In this document: piece after piece, positions 29,640 to 35,859 of the stretch | Layout of the letters: each line of letters begins with the position of its first letter | How positions within the stretch are numbered: position 1 is the stretch's first letter | Assembly (NCBI GenBank): GCA_037178675.1 | Contig: JAYMGJ010000566.1 | Span: forward strand, 1-35,859 | DNA: 35,859 nucleotides | Direction: 5' to 3' | DNA from: Scleroderma bovista | Taxonomy: Eukaryota; Basidiomycota; Agaricomycetes; Boletales; Sclerodermataceae | The notes under the pieces: model-generated | The model's input: only the letters and a program-made list of their open reading frames with translations | Told to the model about the DNA's origin: nothing | Database searches by the model: none | Made by a program: the position numbers and the translations under genes

Positions 29640-32549
29640 GTTGACTCCGGAAGTGCACCCAAGGAGGCTCGCCTCAACGCGTCCGCTCTTTACGATCCTA
29701 ATTCCCTTATGCCACATGTTATCCTCTTACCATTTGACTTACCTAAAACCCGCGCTCTTGTGGACTCCGGGTCCACGCATTGCTTTGTAGATATACAATT
29801 CGCGCACAAAAACAATATTACCACCTACTCTGTTCCTCCGATTACACTCCGGCTCTTTGATGGTACATCAAACTTTGTAATCACTCAAGCTGTCAATTTA
29901 TCAGTGAAATTCCCTGCATCCGGTGATGTCACCCCTATGACTTTTTACCTCGCTCCGTTAGATTCTGAATGCTCGATTGTCCTTGGACATAACTGGCTCA
30001 CCCGCTACAATCCATTGATTGACTGGGTACTGAGCAGTTTAACTTTCCGGACCCTTGCACCAAGTTTGCTAGCGCCCCCGTCGACTCCCTCTCCGGTTCA
30101 GTCCGGTAACCCTGTCTCCGGCCTCTCCGGCCAATCTGACCCTGGCCTCGCGCCATCTGTCGACACTCCGGTTTGCACCCCTCCCCACATCTCTCTGATT
30201 AATGCAGCCGCATTCGTGCGTGCGTGCAAATTAGAAGGATCCACCAAATACCAACTTCAGCTGCATCCTTCTGACACAGCAAAGGCTCGTTCTTCCTCCG
30301 CCTCTACTCCGCCGGACTTGGACATCGTCCCTCTGGAGTATCGCAATTATGTGGATGTGTTCAGTAAGGCAAAGGCCTCTGAACTTCCCCCACATCGCGA
30401 CTATGACTTGAAGATCGACCTTGAAGAAGGTACCTCCCCTCCTCTGGGAACTCTCTACTCACTGTCTCCAGTTGAGCTCTCCGCTCTCCGGACCTTCATC
30501 GACGAGAATCTCAATACAGGTTTCATCCGTCCTACCGCTTCCTCCCACGCTGCTCCGGTCCTCTTCGTAAAAAAGAAGGACGGCTCACTCCGCCTCTGTG
30601 TTGACTTCCGAGGCCTAAACAAAATCACCAAAAAGGATCGCTATCCACTCCCCCTAATCTCTGATCTATTGGACTCACCCAGCCGTGCTAAAATCTATTC
30701 AAAGATCGATCTCCGGCACGCGTACCATTTAGTCCGGATTGCTCCAGGCGATGAATGGAAGACCGCCTTCCGTACGCGCTATGGGTCTTACAAGTGGTTA
30801 GTAATGCCCTTTGGCCTCACTAACGCCCCTGCAGCCTTCCAGTGCTTTGTCAACACCATCTTCGCTGACATGCTGGACATTTGCGTTGTCGTGTACCTCA
30901 ACGACATCCTCATCTACTCCGAGGATATGGAGTCCCACCAGCAGCACGTCCAGGAAGTGCTCCACCGTCTCCGGTTGCATGGCCTCTTCGCCAAACCGGA
31001 GAAATGCGAGTTCCACTCGGACTCGGTAGAGTATCTTGGCTACCGCCTATCTCCTGACGGTCTAACTATGTCTCCGGACAAAATCCAGACCATCTCCGAC
31101 TGGCCTGAACCTTGAAAGGTAAAGGACATCCAGTCCTTCCTAGGCTTCGCCAATTTCTACCGCCGGTTTATATTCAACTACTCGGACATCGTGGTCCCTC
31201 TCACCCGGCTCACCCGGAAGGATGCTCCTTGGAACTTCTCTGAGGAATGTCGACGCTCTTTCAATGCTCTCAAGCACGCCTTCACTACCGCGCCCATCCT
31301 TACCCACTTCATTCTGGACACCCCTATTATTGTGGAAACTGACACCTCTGACTACGCTGTCGCTGACATCTTGTCTATCACTTGCGCCGATGGAGAGATT
31401 CATCCGGTCGCATACTACTCCCGGACTTTAACTGCTCCGGAGTTAAACTACGACACCCACGATAAGGAACTACTTGCTATTTTTGAAGCTTTCTGGAACT
31501 GGCGCCATTACCTCGAAGGCTCCGCCTCCCCTATAGACGTCGTCACGGACCACAAAAATCTCGAGTATTTCTCCACCTCAAAAGTACTGTCCCGCCGGCA
31601 AGCCCGGTGGTCTGAATTTCTCTCTCAATTTAATCTTGTCATTCGTTTCCGCCCCGGAAAACTCGGTGCCAAGCCGGACGCTCTCACTAGACGATGGGAC
31701 GTCTACCCCAAAGAGGGGGATAGTGGCTACGCCCGGGTTAATCCCCAAAATCTTAGGCCGGTGTTCACTCAAGAACAGCTCTCTAACTCTCTTCGCGCTA
31801 CTTATCTAGAATTTCCGGTCCTCCGTGCAGTCGCAATCATGGACGTGGAAACACTCCATAGCGACATCCTCTCTGCACTACCCTCTGATCCCATTGCCCA
31901 GGTCCACCTCTCAGATCCACCGGACTCTCGCTGGTCCACAGACGAGGCTGGATTCCTTCAACTAGACGGTCGCATATACGTACCGGACTTGGATGATCTC
32001 CGTCTCCGGGTACTCCGGTATCGACACGATCACCCGCTCGCTGGTCACTTTGGGCAAAACCGGACTCTAGAGCTAATCCGGCGTGAGTATACCTGGCCTG
32101 GTCTCCGGACCTTCGTCAAGGATTACGTCCGGTCCTGTACTTCTTGCGCAAGAGCTAAGACACCGCGCCATAGACCCTATGGGCTGCTGAAACAGCTTCC
32201 CATACCGGAGAAGCCCTGGAATTCCATCTCGATGGACTTCATAGAGCAACTCCCTTCATCCACCGAGGGCGATGGCCAGACAGAGCGGTCTAACCAGACA
32301 CTGGAACAGTACCTCCGGATCTACTGCAACTACCAGCAGGACAACTGGGCGGACTTACTCCCACTGGCGGAGTTCGCATACAACAATGCACCAAGTGCTA
32401 CCACTGGAGTCTCTCCATTCTTTGCTAACAAGGGCTACCACCCTAACATCTCTGTCTACCCAGAACGCGACATGACTTCAGCTCGGGCTCGTGACTACGC
32501 AGTCGACCTTGAGTCGCTGCACCAATACCTTATGGCTTCTCGCCACTGA
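29599..32549 (+). pseudogene. Pol of element B: stop, RT active-site change, integrase core deleted
   Basis: The frame is -1 relative to gag, with the first ATG at 29709. Protease LVDSGSTHCFVD is intact. The RT motif reads YLNDILIY, with Asn codon 30900-30902 replacing the first catalytic Asp (CpG transition against A). A TGA lies at 31113-31115, where A has CGT. RNase H (VETDTSDYAVAD) and the integrase zinc region follow. The integrase core between FIEQLPSST and EGDGQTERSN is deleted, about 240 bp relative to A, which removes the first two catalytic Asp. After HQYL the frame jumps to a shifted fragment of the chromodomain tail (to about 32628), so the GPY/F region and most of the chromodomain are missing from this strand. 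Confidence 0.9.
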
Positions 32550-32810
32550 ACTTGGCAATGCTACGGAACTCTTAGAAGATTACCATGTCCGGTATCCAGA
32601 CAAACCCGGACCACTTGCGTCCATGTAGTATTACTCTCGCCTCCGTTCTCTTATCTGTTCCTCTTATCTGTTTCTCTTGTCTGTTTCCCCTGTCTGTTTC
32701 ACTCTGTCTCATGTAATATCACTCACTAAAACTCAAGGCACTTTTCTTTATAAACAAAAGTAAAACTAATTTACATTCTATTTACAAAATCCGGACCGGA
32801 CCAACCAGAG

Positions 32811-33173
32811 ATCTCGAACTCCGGTTCACCATCTACTTCGACCGGTGGCGGAGGAGGTTGTATCCGGTCCGGTATGGTGTTGGGTGTGGCTGGTTCGAGT
32901 TGGGAGACATGGAAGACGGGGTGAACTGCGTGCATGGAATCTGGAAGACGGAGCGTAAAAGAGAGGGAGCCTACTTGTGTGATGATAGTGTAGGGCCCCA
33001 GGTTCTTCTCTGATAGCTTTTTGGATGGTCGTGTTGACCGGAAGTATTTGGCTTTCACGTACACTTGGTCGCCAACTTTGAAGTCTGGTGCCGGAGTACG
33101 TTTGGCATCAGCCGGACCTTGGTAGCAAAGTTGTGCGTTGGCCATTTCTTCTCGAAGGTGTTGGTGCAGCGAC
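32811..33173 (-). pseudogene. Inverted fragment of the integrase C-terminus inside element B
   Basis: Read on the minus strand, this is homologous to A 13545-13904: SLHQHLREEMANAQLCYQGP, FKVGDQVYVKAKYFR, FHVSQLEPATPNTIPD and PPPPVEVDGEPEFEI. It is open and keeps CGA where A has TGA. The same segment is missing from B's pol in sense orientation. It is flanked by two similar direct repeats (32739-32806 and 33179-33251) that correspond to a single stretch between pol and the antisense gene in A. Confidence 0.85.
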
Positions 33174-33250
33174 CCAGCCACTTTTCTCTATAAACAAAAA
33201 AGTAAAACTAAATTACATTTTCTATTTACAAGGAGTCCGGACCGGACCAC

Positions 33251-34265
33251 CTACTCCGGCACACCGCTGCCAGGGTTCTCCTGCTCCTCATGGAGCCCCT
33301 GGACTTCTTGTTCGACCTCCTCCGGGTCGACCTCCGCCTCGCTGTCCTCCGACTCCTCGTCCTCGTCCCAGGGCGCTGTAAAGAAACGACACTCCTCAAG
33401 AAAAGTCTCGAGGCCGGCCGTCAGCCGCTCATTTCCCCTCGCCACTGAGCGAGTGGCATCTGCGACCCGGCGCATCTGCCCGGTCATCTCCTCGACTGCC
33501 CCGGTCAACCGGTCCAGTCGTTCCAGGAACGGCCCAGGGTCAAGCCCGGACCGTTTCCCAGACGGCCCCGGTACTTCGACGATGTCGTCGTCGTCGGCAA
33601 CCTTCGCCGCCGTCTTCTTCTTCTTGCGCTTCTCGCCTCCTTGCGGTGACGTCGCCACCTCCTTCTCCTTTGCTTTGCCCTTCCCCTTATCCCCTACCGG
33701 ACCCGGACCACCCACCTCCGGCCACTCACACCGCTCCTTGAGCCCTGCGCATTTCATGCACGCGCGCTGCTTGGGTTTTTCCGGGTCTCGTTCGCACTTG
33801 GCCTTGTGCTTTGCACAGCGAATGCACCTGCCAAAAAATTAATAAAGTAACAAGGGAATAAAATTTAAAAAAAAAAAATACTTACCGGACATTGTCGCTC
33901 CGGTCTCCACTCAGACCCGCCTCCGGCTCTTCCCTCGCTCTCTTCTTCGACGCCTCCTGCGCCATCGCTCTCTGCCTCGCCGCTACCTCTGCAGCCCTTT
34001 GCTGCACCTCCGCTCATTCCTTCTCCGCCTCCTCTTTCGCCTTGCGTTCCACCTCCTCTCGTGCTCATCACTCCGCCTCTTCCCGGCGTTGCTTCTCCTC
34101 TCTCTTGACCTGCTTGCGTCGACGCCTCTCCTTTGTTTTGGCATTGAGGACGGACGCCTCGTCTTCGCTACCGGACTGGAGCTCCGGTGTTGGTGCCTTG
34201 GTCCAGTCCTTGGACTCGACCGCAGAGGGAACAGTGGGGGTGGTGGACTTAGCAGTGTTCAACAT
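33251..34265 (-). pseudogene. Antisense Zn(II)2Cys6-like gene of element B, stops in exon 1
   Basis: Exon 1 runs from the ATG at 34265 (MLNTAKSTTP) to 33886, a 58-nt intron spans 33885-33828 (GTAAGT..GGCAG), and exon 2 runs 33827-33251. The intron has the same position and phase as in A. Exon 2 is open and carries C-x2-C-x6-C-x11-C-x2-C-x6-C (CIRCAKHKAKC.., then CMKCAGLKERC), here with the Lys residues expected between Cys2 and Cys3 of a Zn2Cys6 cluster. It is followed by a Lys-rich stretch, a heptad-like helix and an acidic C-terminus. Exon 1 has at least three stops (two adjacent TGA near 34068-34066, one near 34018), where the A sequence and CpG decay suggest former Arg codons. A functional intact ancestor is implied. 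Confidence 0.75.
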
Positions 34266-34315
34266 GTTTTGATTAATGGCAGGAAACTGGGGGTAAAAGC
34301 AAGAACCGGTCTGAT

Positions 34316-34323
34316 CTTTATAG
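34316..34323 (-). promoter_or_regulatory. TATA box of the antisense gene (element B)
   Basis: CTATAAAG on the minus strand ends 51 bp before the antisense ATG, in the same conserved GGATCTATAAAGATCAGAC context as in element A. Confidence 0.6.
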
Positions 34324-34417
34324 ATCCAAATTTCGTACTCAGACAATCACTCCGGACTCTGCATTGTTCTAGGCGACCACACGACAGCCTCATTGGGGCC
34401 TCATGGGTTCGGCCCCT

Positions 34418-34428
34418 AAAAGGGGGAT
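34418..34428 (+). other. Polypurine tract of element B
   Basis: AAAAGGGGGAT lies directly before AC and the LTR start TGTTAC at 34431. Element A has lost this tract together with the first six LTR bases. Confidence 0.8.
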
Positions 34429-34430
34429 AC

Positions 34431-35074
34431 TGTTACAACCATGCCCAACTCCGGGCCTTATCCAGTCACTCCGGTCGCATCGCAGCTCTACAGCTCTACT
34501 CCGGTCGCTCGTCTCCTACTCCGGTCATGCTCACGCAGATAACCTTCCGTTAAGCACAACCCTTGGTCTATGCTCCATTCGCTCGTTACCACACTTCGCC
34601 GTTTACCCTGTCTTGACGTGAGTTCTCCGTGAACTCGATATATCCTATACCTTGTAGCATTTTCACCGGACCTGGTTTATTTTACCCAGACCTGACTTTA
34701 TTTTCATCGGACCTGACCTAGTACTTCCTCTGGTTGTCCCTTGTCCGCCTTTTAGGCTGTTTACTTGTCACCGTAAATACTCGACCCTAGTTCTCACTTA
34801 GTATAAGTACTCTGTAGATTATCCTGTACTCCTCAGTCTGAAATCAACCATAGTCATCTACTCTTGTTCTTGTCCGTCTCCGTCTTCGTCTCCGTCTCCT
34901 CCTCTTGACCGGAACCTATGCAAGGGATCAACGCTCATTGTCCTTAGTCGTTGAATCCAAGCGGTCACCAACTCTGGCCGGACTAATCCCTTGTCCAGCC
35001 CTCTGCCCTCTTCCTTCGTCTGCTTCTGTCCGGACTTGACCGGACCCCCTACCGGAGTAGACCCGGACCTGACA
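34431..35074 (+). repeat. 3' LTR of element B
   Basis: This 644-bp LTR is equal in length to the 5' LTR. It starts TGTTACAACC and ends GGACCTGACA. Differences from the 5' LTR are nearly all CG/TG or CG/CA. Confidence 0.95.
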
Positions 35075-35079
35075 CCTTT

Positions 35080-35371
35080 GCAGGGACTCCCTTAGAGGGT
35101 GCAACAGATATAGGCGAGTCACTACAGTCCATACTATCTACCGACAAGACAGAGTACTTGTTGAAGGAGACAGAAACAGGAGAAACTACAGAAGGTGATT
35201 TTTTATGGGTTTTCTGTATTTTACAAGAAAGAAGAGAGATGTGGTACTTATAAATATCCTGTGCTTCAGGAGACTTAGCACAAGAAAGACAATAGTCCAA
35301 AATTCTCACAGCACTGTCCAATTCAGACTCAAGAGCGAGGGTGCCCATTGTATCCTCACTCTCTAGTCTTT
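35080..35371 (-). pseudogene. Start of Pol of element C, upstream of the B insertion
   Basis: This is the -1 frame after gag on the minus strand: KRLESEDTMGTLALE, then LDYCLSCAKSPEAQDIYKY and, near the B site, SPISVAPSKGVPAK. It is probably the spacer before the protease, as expected for Ty3/gypsy elements. It joins 27461 in frame when B and one CCTTT are removed. No stop is seen. Confidence 0.8.
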
Positions 35372-35378
35372 TAAATTT
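35332..35378 (-). promoter_or_regulatory. Programmed -1 frameshift signal of element C
   Basis: On the minus strand A AAT TTA (35378-35372) is in gag phase, two codons before the TAG at 35365-35363. After a 9-nt spacer, AGAGTGAGG (35362-35354) pairs with CCTCGCTCT (35340-35332) through nine pairs, one of them G-T, around a 13-nt loop. The pol frame is -1 and open across the overlap. Confidence 0.7.
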
Positions 35379-35859
35379 TTGAAATAGTCCCTCATTTCGG
35401 AGAAGGACATGCCGTGAACAGCGTTGATGCATTCATCATCAGGTTGGGGCTGTACAGCCCGAGTTTGCTGGGGTTGCCCTCGATGTGGGTGACACGGTTG
35501 GGAACACTTGCGAGCGATGTGTCCAAATCCCTGGCAATTATAGCATTGGAGCCCTTTACTCCACTGCTGATTTTGCTGCTGAGCAGCACCAATGTCCATC
35601 GGGGTGCCAGTGCCTGGTGTAACTCCATAAGAGGAGGAGCCACTCCCCTGCTGATAATAGCGGGTGCCGCCCTGCATATTAATCAAGAAGAGCTCCTGTG
35701 CTCTTCCGACGGTTCTAACTGAGGTGGCTAGTTCCGTGTAGGTGGAGTGGTCCTTCACCAGGAGATAGACCTGCTGGAGGACCTGTCTCTGTACTGCCCT
35801 TTTGAGCAAGTCCCTAGCGTAGGCATCAGGACAGCCACTCTCAATTTTGAGCAACTCAA
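35363..35859 (-). CDS. Gag of element C, C-terminal part (runs off right edge)
   Basis: The minus-strand frame shows a capsid C-terminal-like helix region (YARDLLKRAVQRQVLQQVYL), a Gln/Gly/Ser-rich linker and a zinc knuckle CYNCQGFGHIARKC (C-x2-C-x4-H-x4-C). It ends in SEMRDYFKNLKD and a TAG. It should be the nucleocapsid part of Gag. The N-terminus is outside the window. The last codons overlap the -1 frameshift signal. Confidence 0.85.
   Translation of the reverse strand, partial: ELLKIESGCPDAYARDLLKRAVQRQVLQQVYLLVKDHSTYTELATSVRTVGRAQELFLINMQGGTRYYQQGSGSSSYGVTPGTGTPMDIGAAQQQNQQWSKGLQCYNCQGFGHIARKCSQPCHPHRGQPQQTRAVQPQPDDECINAVHGMSFSEMRDYFKNLKD

Larger units (their letters stand above)
27467..35074 (+). 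mobile_element. Element B: rearranged Ty3/gypsy chromovirus of the A family, TSD CCTTT
   Basis: LTRs of 644 bp each (27467-28110 and 34431-35074) are flanked by CCTTT at 27462-27466 and 35075-35079. Gag (28180-29604), pol and the antisense gene align with element A. Damage includes one in-frame stop in pol, a deletion of the integrase core, loss of the chromodomain region with an inverted copy of part of it downstream (32811-33173), an Asp to Asn change in the RT active site, and stops in the antisense gene. About ten LTR-LTR differences are seen, roughly eight at CpG. It is inserted in opposite orientation within element C. Confidence 0.95.
22333..35859 (-). mobile_element. Element C: decayed Ty3/gypsy chromovirus, split by D and B, runs off right edge
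   Basis: The 3' LTR (22333-22704), a polypurine tract, pol pieces (22716-25559, 26820-27461, 35080-35371) and gag (35363-35859) lie in order on the minus strand. Element D (25565-26814) and element B (27467-35074) are inserted into the protease-RT part. Removing each with one TSD copy restores a single reading. The 5' LTR and the start of gag lie beyond the window. At least six internal stops and an altered integrase active site show that it is dead. The base before the 3' LTR gives AGAAC (22328-22332) as one TSD candidate. Confidence 0.9.

Overview
The window reads as repeat-rich, probably heterochromatic DNA of a filamentous basidiomycete, most likely an Agaricomycete. The grounds are Plavaka-type transposase fragments, 46-58 nt introns with GT..AG ends, fungal Ty3/gypsy chromoviruses and a Ty1/copia element. 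I find no intact host housekeeping gene, tRNA, rRNA or CRISPR array. Almost everything belongs to a stack of nested transposons, and most insertion junctions can be fixed to the base from target-site duplications (TSDs).

Stack 1 (1 to about 19.6 kb, possibly to 22.1 kb). The oldest layer is a spliced Plavaka-type transposase gene on the minus strand, running off the left edge. Three insertions split it: F (275-7854, TSD CCGA), an LTR-like element of about 2.3 kb that itself carries a nearly intact minus-strand Ty1/copia element (1268-6499, TSD CTATC); A (8274-16152, TSD GAGGG), a full-length plus-strand Ty3/gypsy chromovirus; and E (17998-18368, TSD AAAGG), a solo LTR. Removing F and E with one TSD copy each restores the transposase frame; at A the reading also resumes across the site.

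Stack 2 (22333 to the right edge). A decayed minus-strand gypsy element C (3' LTR at 22333-22704; gag runs off the right edge) is split by a 1250-bp solo LTR D (25565-26814, TSD CTGGG) and by a second full-length chromovirus B (27467-35074, TSD CCTTT). C's reading frame also rejoins across both. E belongs to the same LTR family as C, and D is a diverged relative of the A/B LTR.

Elements A and B belong to one family: LTR, gag with a zinc knuckle, a -1 frameshift signal, pol (protease, reverse transcriptase, RNase H, integrase, chromodomain), and then, on the opposite strand between pol and the 3' LTR, an extra spliced gene. That gene has its own TATA box, a coiled-coil-like N-terminus and six cysteines spaced exactly as in a fungal Zn(II)2Cys6 cluster. 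It is open throughout in A, although A's pol has three stop codons, and it is recognisable with the same intron position in B. It is the best candidate here for an undescribed system. The family also shows Tf1-like self-priming complementarity, while the copia element shows a half-tRNA-iMet primer site.

Decay is dominated by CpG to TpG/CpA transitions: nearly all LTR-LTR differences and many internal stops fit it, which suggests cytosine methylation of this locus. All comparisons were made by eye.
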